From assembly GCA_964415605.1 (NCBI GenBank), contig CAYQBA010000007.1:1-49706 (forward strand): 49,706 bases of DNA, given 5' to 3'. The notes beneath the pieces were generated by a model. The model saw only the letters and a program-made list of their open reading frames with translations, made no database searches and was not told the origin of the DNA. This DNA comes from UCB3 sp964415605 (GTDB lineage Bacteria > Chloroflexota > Anaerolineae > Epilineales > Epilineaceae). Below are positions 16,790-25,314 of the stretch, piece after piece. The translations under genes and the position numbers were made by a program. Every line of letters starts with the position of its first letter. Position 1 is the stretch's first letter.

Positions 16790-17485
16790 ATGGACGAGCC
16801 ACCCGCCGCCGCCCCGCGCCGCTCCGCACCTCGCCGCGCCGTCGCGTTCTTCGACCCCGCCGAGCCGGGGTTCCTCCGCCGCATGGGGCGCCTGGCGCTG
16901 GCGGCGGTCGGGCTCGGCGTGTGCGGCGTGTGCGGCGCCGTGGCGGCCTGGACCCAGACGCCGACGGGGCGCTACTGGACGGCCGTGGTGTGGCTCGAGG
17001 CCGAGCGCTACGACTGGGCGGTGGCGGCGGCTGAAGGGCTGGTCCGGGACCATCCGGACCGGAGCTACGCCGACTACCGCCTCCTGGCGACGGCGCTGCG
17101 CCGAAGCGGTCAGCCCGAGGCCCAGATGGCCGTGTACGACGCGGCGGTCGCGCGGTTCCCCGACCACTCGCTCGCGCACAGCCATCGCTGCTGGTACGGC
17201 ACGCTGTTCGCCGACCCCGTCACCGTCATGCGGAGCTGCGACCGCGCGATCGAGATCAGCGAAGGCGGCTCCGGCTCGGCCTTTGCCCGGCGGGCGGTCG
17301 CGCGGGCCCTCACCGGCGACCGTCCGGGCGCCATCGCCGACCTCGAAGCGGCCCTGTCGATCTGGGACGCGCGCGACTTCCGCGGGCGCACCTACGACAC
17401 GCGCGCCGAGTGGCTGGCGGCCCTGCGCGCCGGCGAGGATCCGTTCGACGCCGAGACGCTGGAGCAGCTGCGGCGGGAGTTCTGA
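16790..17485 (+). CDS. Small membrane protein with TPR-like repeats
   Basis: 231 residues. The start at ATG 16790 fits the possible promoter directly upstream; the frame is open further upstream but runs through the hairpin. One transmembrane helix (about residues 32-50, 'LALAAVGLGVCGVCGAVAAW') is followed by helical repeats resembling TPRs: 'WLEAERYDWAVAAAEGLVRD', 'LRRSGQPEAQMAVYDAAVAR' and 'ALTGDRPGAIADLEAALSIW'. The helical domain is probably extracytoplasmic or cytosolic depending on topology, which I cannot fix. It may be a protein-protein adaptor; there is no close partner. Confidence 0.7.
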   Translation: MDEPPAAAPRRSAPRRAVAFFDPAEPGFLRRMGRLALAAVGLGVCGVCGAVAAWTQTPTGRYWTAVVWLEAERYDWAVAAAEGLVRDHPDRSYADYRLLATALRRSGQPEAQMAVYDAAVARFPDHSLAHSHRCWYGTLFADPVTVMRSCDRAIEISEGGSGSAFARRAVARALTGDRPGAIADLEAALSIWDARDFRGRTYDTRAEWLAALRAGEDPFDAETLEQLRREF

Positions 17486-17557
17486 GCGGGCCCGCGCGTC
17501 GCGCGGATCGGGCCATCGCATCGGTGGGCGCGATCGCGCGACCACCGGCGCGACCAC

Positions 17558-17587
17558 TTGGGTCCGCGACGGCACCCGTGGTATGAT
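17558..17587 (+). promoter_or_regulatory. Promoter of tRNA-Ser(CGA)
   Basis: TTGGGT (17558-17563), 18-base spacer, TATGAT (17582-17587), 24 bases before the tRNA. Confidence 0.55.
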
Positions 17588-17611
17588 TTTGCCTCGACGG
17601 CGACGTGACAC

Positions 17612-17702
17612 GGAGGGGTCGCATAGTCTGGTCGAGTGCGCGCGTCTCGAAAACGCGTAGGGGCTTCGCTCCTCGTGGGTTCAAATCCCACCCCCTCCGC
17701 CA
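17612..17702 (+). tRNA. tRNA-Ser (anticodon CGA)
   Basis: A 91-base class II tRNA with encoded CCA. The acceptor stem GGAGGGG pairs with CCCCTCC (17692-17698), the discriminator is G, and the anticodon stem CGCGT/ACGCG encloses loop CTCGAAA, anticodon CGA (reads UCG). The long variable arm and T arm 'GTGGGTTCAAATCCCAC' are present. Confidence 0.96.
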
Positions 17703-17705
17703 CCC

Positions 17706-17745
17706 AACGACAACGCCCGGGACCGCGGTCCCGGGCGTTGTCGTT
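17706..17745 (+). terminator. 40-base perfect palindrome after tRNA-Ser(CGA)
   Basis: 20 bp each side, no mismatches, starting 4 bases after the CCA. Probably the tRNA terminator, although no T run follows; it may work in both directions because the next gene is convergent and ends at 17826. Confidence 0.75.
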
Positions 17746-17825
17746 CGATGCGAGCTGCGCGTCGACGGCTGATCGGGCGATCGTCCACCGCGCCAGAGCC
17801 GCGCCGCTGCGCCGGCCGTGCCCGA

Positions 17826-19658
17826 TCAGCGCCGATTCTGCCCGACGATCGGCAGCTGGATCTTGAAGGTCAGCGTCGCCGGGTCGACCACGACGACCGC
17901 GATCGGCGGGGAATCCGGATAGGCGCTGACGTTGCCCGCGGCGTCGCGCGCCCGGGCGCGGAACCGGTACGACTCGCCCCACTCGCCGGTGAACACGCGG
18001 CTGGTCTCCTGGCCGTTGGTCACCCAATCGGTCCACGCGCCGCCGACGCCGCGCCTGTATTGGACATCGTAGCCCGCGATGCCAAACGCGCAGTTGTCCT
18101 CGGCCTGCCAGCTCACCGTGAAGTCGCGCTTGCCGATCGGCAGGGTGGACCGCATGGTCACCACCGGCGCGACCCCGTCCACCGTGGTCTGGGCCTCGAC
18201 GGCGCCCATCAGCTCGGCGTTGCCCGCCTTGTCCTTCCCCGCCACGCGGAACTGATACTGCGAGCACTGCGCGGCCTGGTTGAAGCGCACGCCGGTTTCC
18301 TTGATCCCGTAGCCCAGAAGCCCCCAGCTCGTGCCGCCGATGTTGTACTGCACCTCGTAGCTGTCGAGCCCGCTGTTCACGAGGCCGGCGTCGTTGGGCA
18401 GGTCCTGCGCGGTCCACCGGAGGTCGAACGGGCCCGGCACCCACGCGGGCAACGGGTACATGGTGGCCACCGGCGGCGACCAGTCCACCAGGGTGGTGGC
18501 ATCGGGCGCCTTGCCCGGCTGGACGTTCCCGGCCTGGTCGTACGGATAGACGTTGAAATCGTATCGATGGCCGTTGGTGCCGAAGTAGCTGCCGCCGAAC
18601 GTCTGGAGCTTGGTGCCGAGCACCTGCCATTGGCCGCCATTTTCGCGCGCGAAGGCCTGGAAGTAGTCGATGCCGGTGTACGGCTCGGGGTCGTCGCCCG
18701 TCCAGGCCAGCCGGATGGTGGCGCGGGTCGGGTTGCCGCTGTCGGGGGCGTTGATGTACTGCGGCAGCGGGCTCATCGTCGCCACCGGTGGCTTGGTGTC
18801 GGTGACGTGCTCCACGACGAGGTCGGGCTCGTTCGACCCTTCCGACGAGTCGAAGCCCCGGAACGACCCGCCGGTCTCGTAGCCCTGGAGGTAGACGCCG
18901 CCGTTGCACCAGTGGTCGGGCCACCACTCGGCCAGGCGCCAGCGCTGCACGAGCTCGGTCACGTCCCAGTCGTAGGTGTCGCGCGTGGTCCCGATCTTCG
19001 TCCGATCGATCTCGTGGTCGTCGAAGTCGGGGAAGTCGTCCCACGACGGGTCATCCTCGTCCCAACTGTCCTCGCACTGGCGATCCTTGTCACGCGCGAG
19101 CTTGACCCGGCGGATGACGATGTCACGCCCGGGATCGTTGGTGGGGCCCGCCTCGCGGAGGTAGAGCTCCATCGTGGCGTCTTCCACCGCTTGGTTCTTC
19201 GGCAGCTCGCCCACGGCGTCCCACCAGATCAGGCCGCGCGTGGCGCCGTAGCTCGGGTGCTCGCCGACGAAGATCCGGCTCTCGTCGCCATAGTGGCTGC
19301 CGCGATTGCGAAACGACACGAACGTGTCGGCCCCGCTCTCGATGCGCGTCACCGACAGCAGCCCGTCGCCGGCCGGGTTGTCGAAGCCCGGCAGCGCGAA
19401 CGGCCCGGCGCCGGCGGTCGCCCGCCCAGCGACGTCGCGCGCGGATCCGCCAACCGGCCGGCCGCCGCTGTCGGAAGCAGGCGGTGGGTCCGGGACGAAC
19501 GCATCCGCCGGGGCGGGGATGGCATCGGCGACGGCCAGGCCGATCACACCGTCCTCCGCCATGGCGGACGGGGCGCCGGCCGCGCCCCAAAGCCGCGCCC
19601 CACCAGCCACAGCGGTCAGGCCCGCCACGACCATCGCGAATCGCATGATCTTCCGCAT
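17826..19658 (-). CDS. Secreted DNRLRE / fibronectin-like protein with LP tail
   Basis: 610 residues from ATG 19658, which has AAGGAGA 6 bases upstream; the frame is open to 19760 but that lacks a start signal. A signal peptide ends near SAMAED. After a Pro-rich spacer, residues about 95-285 match the DNRLRE/CBM96-type domain: 'FRNRGSHYGDESRIFVGEH', 'VEDATMELYLREAG', 'YDWDVTELVQRW' and 'GVYLQGYE'. Three fibronectin-III-like repeats follow, two opening 'PPVATMxPLP' and each carrying D-x-x-G-N turns. The C-terminus is KIQLPIVGQNRR, an LP-type tail without a Thr/Pro linker. Likely an adhesive or carbohydrate-binding surface protein. Confidence 0.8.
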   Translation of the reverse strand: MRKIMRFAMVVAGLTAVAGGARLWGAAGAPSAMAEDGVIGLAVADAIPAPADAFVPDPPPASDSGGRPVGGSARDVAGRATAGAGPFALPGFDNPAGDGLLSVTRIESGADTFVSFRNRGSHYGDESRIFVGEHPSYGATRGLIWWDAVGELPKNQAVEDATMELYLREAGPTNDPGRDIVIRRVKLARDKDRQCEDSWDEDDPSWDDFPDFDDHEIDRTKIGTTRDTYDWDVTELVQRWRLAEWWPDHWCNGGVYLQGYETGGSFRGFDSSEGSNEPDLVVEHVTDTKPPVATMSPLPQYINAPDSGNPTRATIRLAWTGDDPEPYTGIDYFQAFARENGGQWQVLGTKLQTFGGSYFGTNGHRYDFNVYPYDQAGNVQPGKAPDATTLVDWSPPVATMYPLPAWVPGPFDLRWTAQDLPNDAGLVNSGLDSYEVQYNIGGTSWGLLGYGIKETGVRFNQAAQCSQYQFRVAGKDKAGNAELMGAVEAQTTVDGVAPVVTMRSTLPIGKRDFTVSWQAEDNCAFGIAGYDVQYRRGVGGAWTDWVTNGQETSRVFTGEWGESYRFRARARDAAGNVSAYPDSPPIAVVVVDPATLTFKIQLPIVGQNRR

Positions 19659-19716
19659 ACCGGTTCTCCTTGGGTGCATGACGGTCGAGTCCGCAGTCGT
19701 CCTATCCCCGTCGGCC

Positions 19717-21090
19717 TCAGTCCAAGCCCCACGTCTTGAGCAGCGCCGGCATGTAGACATGCGGCCGGCCCGCCGGCGTGGTCGGCGTCGCCGACGGTGT
19801 CGCGGACGCCGGGATCGCCGTCGCGGTCGGGGTCGCCGCCGCCGTAGGGGGCTCGCCTGTCGGCGTCGACGTGGCGGGGGCGGCGGTGCGGGTGGCCGTC
19901 GGGGTCGGCCGCGGCGTGGCTGTGTCCGTCGGCGGTGCCCCGCCGAGCACGGTCACGTCCGGGTTCGGCAGGTCGCGCTGGCCGGGCGAGCCGTCGCTGT
20001 ACACGACGTTGAGCGTGCTCAGGTCGGACACGGGATAGGTCTCGTCGGCGAAGATCATCCGGGCGTCGTAGGCGATGGTCAGGCCGCCGGCCGGGATGGC
20101 GCCGAACGTCCATTGCGGCTCGCGGACCGTCCCGCCCGTCGGCGGCGGCGACGCGGTGGTGTCGAGGAACACCGCGCCCGAGTGCATGCGCTCGAAGACG
20201 TCGACCCGCGTGAGCTTGATCGGCCGCAGCAGCCGCGCGATGAGCGCAGCCATGCGCGACTTCATCGACGAGTCGGCCGCACACGCCGTCACGGCCTCGT
20301 CGCACACCGGCCACGACCAGCGGCGCCCGGTGATGCCGCCCCACTGCGTGCAGCCCGCGTCGGTGTCGGCGCACACGCTCGACGCCTCGACGTAGTGGGT
20401 ATAGCGCGACTCGTACTGCCCGCGGCCGGTCGCGTCGTACCACAAGAGGAAGGCGAACTTGACGCCGGCGTTCTTGGCGGCCTGGGTGACCGTGGGCAGG
20501 TTGACCAGGGCGCCGTTGACGTCCGGGCCGGCCACCACGATGACGACCATCTTCTCGTTGCCCGGCGTGCCGTCGTTGTCGAGCTTCTGGGTCGCCGTGC
20601 GGATGGCGGCGGAGAGGCCGCGGACGTCGTTCTCCTGCTCCTTGCGCATGGCCTGGATGGCGGACAAGAGGCGGGTGCGGTCGGCGGACAGGTTCACCTT
20701 CACCGACTCCTCCGCCGCATACGTGATGAGCCCGGCCTTGCTGGTGGAGAAGTCCATCTGATTGACGAAGTCGTTGAGCCCCGAGCGCGTGGCGCGGATC
20801 AGCTCGAGGTTCTCGAACATCGTGATCGAGTTGTCGACCACGAAGAACACGTCGGCGGCCCGCGACGAGCCAGCGCACGCGCCGCTGTTGCCGCCGGCGA
20901 GGGTGATCTTCACCCGTACGGTCTGGTCGACGTAGATCTGCGACGGTGTCACGGTCCGGTCGTACGTCACCCCGCATGGCAGGGGCGGCGGCGTCTGGCC
21001 GGCGGCCGGCCGGACCGGCCGGGCCGCGACGACGGCCGCCAGACCCAGGGTCGCCGCGGTCGCGGCCATCAAGCATCGGCGTGAGAGCAT
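19717..21090 (-). CDS. Secreted VWA-domain protein with Thr/Pro linker and LP tail (paralogue 1)
   Basis: 457 residues from ATG 21090 (AAGGGG about 7 bases upstream); signal peptide ends about residue 30. Order: a short beta region starting at a conserved Cys, a VWA domain with 'VFFVVDNSITM' (MIDAS DxSxT), a beta-sandwich with 'GGLTIAYDARMIF' ending in 'NPDVTV', a roughly 70-residue Thr/Pro linker, then VYMPALLKTWGLD. VWA domains bind ligands through a divalent metal. The next two genes upstream share this whole plan, so they are tandem duplicates. Probably extracellular and adhesive, or a shell component; unproven. Confidence 0.8.
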   Translation of the reverse strand: MLSRRCLMAATAATLGLAAVVAARPVRPAAGQTPPPLPCGVTYDRTVTPSQIYVDQTVRVKITLAGGNSGACAGSSRAADVFFVVDNSITMFENLELIRATRSGLNDFVNQMDFSTSKAGLITYAAEESVKVNLSADRTRLLSAIQAMRKEQENDVRGLSAAIRTATQKLDNDGTPGNEKMVVIVVAGPDVNGALVNLPTVTQAAKNAGVKFAFLLWYDATGRGQYESRYTHYVEASSVCADTDAGCTQWGGITGRRWSWPVCDEAVTACAADSSMKSRMAALIARLLRPIKLTRVDVFERMHSGAVFLDTTASPPPTGGTVREPQWTFGAIPAGGLTIAYDARMIFADETYPVSDLSTLNVVYSDGSPGQRDLPNPDVTVLGGAPPTDTATPRPTPTATRTAAPATSTPTGEPPTAAATPTATAIPASATPSATPTTPAGRPHVYMPALLKTWGLD

Positions 21091-21203
21091 GTGCGCACCC
21101 CTTTCAGCGAGCCGAGCGGCGGTCGGCATCGGCTATTGGCGGTTCGATCCATCGCCAGCCCGTGCCGGCGTCAATCGTGCGGCCCGCGCTGACCTGACAT
21201 GGA

Positions 21204-21231
21204 CACGGGGGGTGCGCCGGCACCCCCCGTG
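21204..21231 (-). terminator. Hairpin between two VWA genes
   Basis: A perfect 12-bp stem (21204-21215 with 21220-21231) and a GCCG-type tetraloop, 81 bases downstream of the paralogue-2 stop on the minus strand. No T run. Confidence 0.55.
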
Positions 21232-21311
21232 ATCTCGGTTCACGTCGCCACCATGGTCTGGTGACCGGCCTCCCGTTCCTGGCCGCGGCGCCCGGCGGCC
21301 CCGGCCGGGGG

Positions 21312-22694
21312 CTAGAAGCCGCCCTGGTTGAGCAGCGCCGGCATGAAGATGCCGCGGGTCGGCGCGACCGTCGGCGGCGGCACGGGGGTCGGCGTCTCCG
21401 AGGGCGGCGGCACGTCGGTGGCCGTCGGCGTGTCGGTCGCCGCCGGGACCGGCGTGTCGGTCGGCGTCGGCGTCGCGGGATCCGTCGGCTGCGGGGTGGG
21501 CGTCGGCGTCTCGAGCGGCGGCGGGGCCGTTGGCGTCAGCGCGCGGATGAACGCGCCGCAGTCCTGCTGCTCGCGGTTGACGCGGTAGATGCACACCTCG
21601 GGGTTGTCGAGCATGACCTCGCTGATGCTGTTGTCGGAGTACAGCATCGACAGGCGCGCGTCGATGGCCAACGGCTGGATCTCGGGCGCGAAGCCCTTCA
21701 TCGTGATCACGTCGTACTCAATGGTGAAGCCCCCTGGCGGCTTGCTCGACGTGGTGAAGTTCCACGTGATCTCCGAGCCCAGAATGCTCGTCGGCTCCTT
21801 CGGCCGCCCGGAGCTGGTGACGTAGTCGAAATAGCTCGACTGGAGGTAGTCGGAGTACTCGGTGTTCTTGGCCTGCTTGCCGCGGAGGACGGCGTCGGCG
21901 ACGTCGCGGAAGATCTGTGGCAGGTCGGGCGCCTTGTCGCCCGAGCTGGCGTAATAGCCGGCGCTGGCGCACGTGACCATGCGGCCCTGCGAGTCCTCGT
22001 GGCCGACGACGACGACCGGAACCTTGGCGCGCCGGGCGCGCTGGCAGCCCTCGTCGCGGGTGACCGGCGGCTCGGGGTTGCTGCCGGTCGTCTCGGGCGC
22101 GCCGCGGTCGAAGATGATGACGACGTTGTAGTCCTCGTCGGCCACGTTGGTCGGCAGGCGGCCGACCGCGTCGTTGATGGCCTGCCCGAAGCCGGCCGAG
22201 CTGCCGATCGGCTCGAGGCTGATCTGCTCGATCTGGCGCAGGAGCTCGGTCTTGCCCTCGCGGCCGCCGCGCAGCGGCATGCGGATGGTGTACTGATCGC
22301 CGACGAGCACGAGGCTGCCCATCGAGCCGTTCTCGAAGTCGACGACGTTGACGAACGACTTCAGGCCTTCTTTGAGGTTCCGCAGCAGGTCGGCGCGCAC
22401 CACCCCGCTCGACCGGACGGTCGTCTCGACGATGAGGATGAAGTTGATCCGGCGCGTCTTGCTGACACAGTTGAAGTCGTAGTGCACCTTCACGTGGACC
22501 TTCTGTCCCTCCTCGACGGTGCGCGGCGACACCTCACGCGTCCCCGCGGGGTCGCACGGGACGAAGGACTGCTGCGGCCCCGCGGGGGACAGCGGCGCGG
22601 CGCCCCCGGGCACGGCCGACAGCACCACGAACGCGCACGCCGCGGCCGCGGCGGCCACTCGCGTGCCGATCGAGCACCGAACAAATCGCGTCAT
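21312..22694 (-). CDS. Secreted VWA-like protein with Thr/Pro linker and LP tail (paralogue 2)
   Basis: 460 residues; start ATG 22694 is fixed by a near-perfect ribosome site (GAGGAGGTGATC). Signal peptide ends near PGGAAP. It follows the paralogue-1 plan: Cys-initiated beta strand, VWA fold ('INFILIVETTVRSSG', 'YNVVIIFDRGAPE'), beta-sandwich with 'PPGGFTIEYDVITM' and 'NPEVCIY', then a Thr/Pro linker of about 65 residues and IFMPALLNQGGF. The MIDAS motif is degenerate (ETTVR in place of DxSxS), so metal binding is probably lost. Expression must be efficient given the ribosome site. Function unknown. Confidence 0.82.
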   Translation of the reverse strand: MTRFVRCSIGTRVAAAAAACAFVVLSAVPGGAAPLSPAGPQQSFVPCDPAGTREVSPRTVEEGQKVHVKVHYDFNCVSKTRRINFILIVETTVRSSGVVRADLLRNLKEGLKSFVNVVDFENGSMGSLVLVGDQYTIRMPLRGGREGKTELLRQIEQISLEPIGSSAGFGQAINDAVGRLPTNVADEDYNVVIIFDRGAPETTGSNPEPPVTRDEGCQRARRAKVPVVVVGHEDSQGRMVTCASAGYYASSGDKAPDLPQIFRDVADAVLRGKQAKNTEYSDYLQSSYFDYVTSSGRPKEPTSILGSEITWNFTTSSKPPGGFTIEYDVITMKGFAPEIQPLAIDARLSMLYSDNSISEVMLDNPEVCIYRVNREQQDCGAFIRALTPTAPPPLETPTPTPQPTDPATPTPTDTPVPAATDTPTATDVPPPSETPTPVPPPTVAPTRGIFMPALLNQGGF

Positions 22695-22878
22695 GCAGAT
22701 CACCTCCTCAGGACATCCTCGCTTGGTGACGGCGCATCCCGTCCGCGCGGGCGTCATGAACGTCGACGCGCCGCCCGATCGAAACCCCTCCCACCGCCGG
22801 CTCGGCCGCGGAAGACGCGGACAAAAGCGACAAACCCGCGCCAATCAACCCTTCCGGCCGGCGATCTTTGCCAAAAAA

Positions 22879-22907
22879 AGGATACATCATTGCCCGGCCC
22901 GGCGCAA
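22879..22907 (-). promoter_or_regulatory. Possible promoter for VWA paralogue 2
   Basis: On the minus strand TTGCGC (22907-22902), 17-base spacer, TATCCT (22884-22879), followed by a T-rich run; this leaves a leader of about 180 bases. Confidence 0.4.
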
Positions 22908-22920
22908 TCCGCCGATCGAC

Positions 22921-24753
22921 CTACGGGCTGTCGCACCCCGCCACGCGCGCGATGTCGAGGTAGATGCGCCGGAGGTCCGCGCCGTCGGGGCTGTGGTGGT
23001 AGCGGCCGGGCGCGCCGGCCAGGTCGCGGAGCAGCGCCTCGTCGACCACCGGGCCGAGCGCCACGGCATGCAGCGCCACGCCGCCGTCTCGCACCGCCGC
23101 GGCCGCGCGGCGTGCCGCGGCCGGATCGCCGGTGAGGCCGTCGGTCAGGACGACGATCACCGGGACGGTCTCAAGGGGCCGGCCGGTCGAGGCGATGAGC
23201 CCGCGCGCCAGGTCCAGCCCGCGCTCGAGCCGGCTGCCGTAGCGGACGTGGTGGAACAACCGGCCGAGCGCCAGCTGCAGCGCCAGCCGGTCGCCGGTCA
23301 ACGGCTGCAACACCTCCGCCCGGCTGCTCACGGTCACGACCGCCGCGCGGTCGGCGGGCAGGTCGAGCGCGTCGACGAACGCGCTCGCGGCATCGAGGGC
23401 CAGCTGGAGCTTGACCTCGCCGCCCGCGCCGGCCGCCAGCATGCTCGACGACGTGTCGAGCACCAGCAGCACATCGGCGTGCCGCGTCGAGACGCAATGC
23501 GCCTTCAACAGCGCCGGGAGGAAGGCGGCGCCCGGGGGCGATGGCGACGCTGTCGGCGTCGGCGGCGGGTCCGTCGACGTGGGCGTGAGCACCGGCGTCA
23601 ACGTCGGCGAGGGCGACGGCGTCGGCGTGACCGTGGCGGGCGGCACGCACGCGATCTCCGGCGCCGGGAAGCTGTAAGACCGGGGCGCGCCCCGGTCGAA
23701 CTGCAGCTCGACGGCCGCGGCGACGTGGGCGGCATGGCGGCCGAGCGTCGCGCACGTGACGCGGTAGGTGATCGTGATCCCCTCGGCCGGCCACACCGCG
23801 TAGCGCCACGCCAGGTCGTTGCCCCGCACGCGCGGGGCGGGAATGCCCGAGCCCCAGACATACGCCAGCGCGTCGGGCAGGCTGTCGGTCACCTGCGCCC
23901 CGGTCAGGTGGACCACCGTGAGGTCGGTCACGATCTCGCGCATGAGCGACGGGAAGCGGTCGCCGAGCGTCTCGGCGAAGAAGAGGGCCGGCACCGAGGC
24001 CATCGCCTCGAGCAGCGTGAAGTCGGCCAGGCCGTTGGCGCCGACCGTGGCGACGAGGATCCCGGCGTCCTTGGCCGCCTGGGCCTCGGCGAGGACGACG
24101 TCGTCGGCCTGGTCGGCCGGACCCGCCACCCACACCAGGAGCACGTCGGTCGCGGCGGGCGCGCCGGGCTGGCGGCGGGCCTGCTCGATCATCTGACGCC
24201 CGGCGCGCACGCCCATCACGAGGTTGTGGCCCTGGCGAGGAAAGAACCGCCGGCTGGCGTCGAGGACCACGGCCGGGTCACGGGTGAGGCCGGTCAGGAT
24301 CTCCGCCTGGGCGTGGAAGGCAACGACGCCGATCTCCGAGCGGGTCAAATCGACGAGGTCCGGGAGGCCCGCGACGGCGCGCTTGAGGCCGTCCATGCGC
24401 AGCCCGCCCATGTCCACCGAGTTATCGGCGACCACCACGAGCCGCAGCGGCGCCTGCGACCGGGCGCAATCGGCCTGGACGGTGAGGGTGAGGTGCACCG
24501 GCGCCCCGAGCGACGCGGTGGCCGGCCCGGCCTGCTTGGCCACGCGCACGGCGCAGCCGTCGTCCCCGGGCTGGGACGGGGCACGCGCCAGCGCGACGAC
24601 GGGCATCACGGTCAGGAGCATGCCCACCGCCAAGCCGGCCGCCAAGGCTGGCGCCGGCCGGCGCGGACCACCGGACGCGCCGCGGTCGCGGGAGGAGGCG
24701 CGGGAGCGAGCGGCGGCGCGCACGAAAGCCGTGGTCGATCGGGCGAAGCGCAT
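22921..24753 (-). CDS. Exported protein with two VWA domains and an internal LP motif (paralogue 3)
   Basis: 610 residues. ATG 24753 is chosen because a good promoter ends 13 bases before it; the frame is open to 24843 but that lies upstream of the promoter. Residues 1-50 are basic, then a hydrophobic export segment. It has the same plan as its two neighbours (VWA with 'VVADNSVDM', sandwich with 'EGITITYRVTC', Thr/Pro linker, 'AAFLPALLKAHC') but then continues into a second, canonical VWA domain with intact MIDAS 'VLDTSSSM' and 'VVLTDGLTGD'. The LP motif is therefore internal, about residue 420. Looks like a fusion of a tailed paralogue with a classical VWA protein. Confidence 0.8.
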   Translation of the reverse strand: MRFARSTTAFVRAAARSRASSRDRGASGGPRRPAPALAAGLAVGMLLTVMPVVALARAPSQPGDDGCAVRVAKQAGPATASLGAPVHLTLTVQADCARSQAPLRLVVVADNSVDMGGLRMDGLKRAVAGLPDLVDLTRSEIGVVAFHAQAEILTGLTRDPAVVLDASRRFFPRQGHNLVMGVRAGRQMIEQARRQPGAPAATDVLLVWVAGPADQADDVVLAEAQAAKDAGILVATVGANGLADFTLLEAMASVPALFFAETLGDRFPSLMREIVTDLTVVHLTGAQVTDSLPDALAYVWGSGIPAPRVRGNDLAWRYAVWPAEGITITYRVTCATLGRHAAHVAAAVELQFDRGAPRSYSFPAPEIACVPPATVTPTPSPSPTLTPVLTPTSTDPPPTPTASPSPPGAAFLPALLKAHCVSTRHADVLLVLDTSSSMLAAGAGGEVKLQLALDAASAFVDALDLPADRAAVVTVSSRAEVLQPLTGDRLALQLALGRLFHHVRYGSRLERGLDLARGLIASTGRPLETVPVIVVLTDGLTGDPAAARRAAAAVRDGGVALHAVALGPVVDEALLRDLAGAPGRYHHSPDGADLRRIYLDIARVAGCDSP

Positions 24754-24766
24754 GGGCGTCGCCACC

Positions 24767-24795
24767 AGTATAGGGCGGCGGCGGAGGGGCGTCAA
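24767..24795 (-). promoter_or_regulatory. Promoter of the double-VWA gene
   Basis: Minus strand TTGACG (24795-24790), 17-base spacer, TATACT (24772-24767). The predicted start near 24760 leaves a leader of about 7 bases with no room for a ribosome binding site. Confidence 0.75.
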
Positions 24796-24849
24796 CGGCG
24801 GTGCCCGGGCCGCGGCGTTCGGGGTCGGGCGATGCCCGGACATGAGAAA

Positions 24850-24871
24850 GGCGCGTCCCGCTCGACGCGCC
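24850..24871. terminator. Hairpin with possible bidirectional terminator function
   Basis: GGCGCGTC (24850-24857) pairs with GACGCGCC (24864-24871), loop 6. On the minus strand it is followed by TTTCTC. No gene obviously ends here. Confidence 0.4.
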
Positions 24872-25062
24872 TCCCTCTAACCCCTGCCCCTGTAGGGGTC
24901 GCCAAATGGCCAAAAGTGCCAGGCCACCGGCTGCCCGGGGGGAGCGACGAAGACAGCGATGGAAACCCCCCTGCCGGCTATCGGCCCGACATTACATTGA
25001 GACGCGCATGCCCCGCCGCTGGATACGCCCGACCCGGCGGCGGCCGGCGCGCCAGCCAAGGC

Positions 25063-25091
25063 TTGAAGCGGTCGGGTGACGATGCTAGCAT
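25063..25091 (+). promoter_or_regulatory. Promoter of tRNA-Ser(GGA)
   Basis: TTGAAG (25063-25068), 17-base spacer, TAGCAT (25086-25091), about 66 bases before the mature tRNA. Confidence 0.5.
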
Positions 25092-25157
25092 TGGGCCGCC
25101 ATGCCGCCGCCGGCGCGTGGCGGTCATCGGCGCGGCCGCGTTGCCGGCGCCCCCTGA

Positions 25158-25247
25158 GGAGAGGTCGCATAGCCCGGCTTATTGCGCGCGCCTGGAAAGC
25201 GCGTTTCCCGCAAGGGATCGCGGGTTCGAATCCCGCCCTCTCCGCCA
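25158..25247 (+). tRNA. tRNA-Ser (anticodon GGA)
   Basis: A 90-base class II tRNA with encoded CCA. Acceptor GGAGAGG pairs with CCTCTCC (25237-25243), discriminator G, anticodon stem CGCGC/GCGCG around loop CTGGAAA, anticodon GGA (reads UCC/UCU). The long variable arm and T arm 'GCGGGTTCGAATCCCGC' are present. Confidence 0.96.
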
Positions 25248-25249
25248 AT

Positions 25250-25272
25250 CGGCCCGGGTCATTCCCGGGCCG
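25250..25272 (+). terminator. Terminator of tRNA-Ser(GGA)
   Basis: CGGCCCGGG (25250-25258) pairs with CCCGGGCCG (25264-25272), 9 bp, loop 5, starting 3 bases after the tRNA CCA and followed by TTCGCTTC. Confidence 0.7.
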
Positions 25273-25314
25273 TTCGCTTCCCGGCCGCCGCGCCCGCGGC
25301 CATCGCCGGGCCGC

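Larger units (their letters stand above)
24754..25157. other. Intergenic region with two divergent promoters
   Basis: 404 bases. It holds the promoter of the double-VWA gene (24767-24795), an 8-bp hairpin (24850-24871), a small CCCCT-GT-AGGGG palindrome (24888-24899), and the promoter of tRNA-Ser(GGA) (25063-25091). I see no protein gene; long open frames here are explained by base composition. Confidence 0.6.

Noticed and set aside
24888..24899. CCCCTGTAGGGG palindrome as an operator or terminator
   Set aside because: Only a 5-bp stem with a 2-base centre, no gene end or promoter nearby; chance is likely.
17612..25247. The two tRNA-Ser genes as ends of an integrated element
   Set aside because: They are different isoacceptors without a shared direct repeat of the 3' end, and no integrase or phage gene lies between them.
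24877..25248. A minus-strand protein gene crossing tRNA-Ser(GGA)
   Set aside because: It runs through the tRNA and its promoter, and its start lies within the tRNA 3' end.
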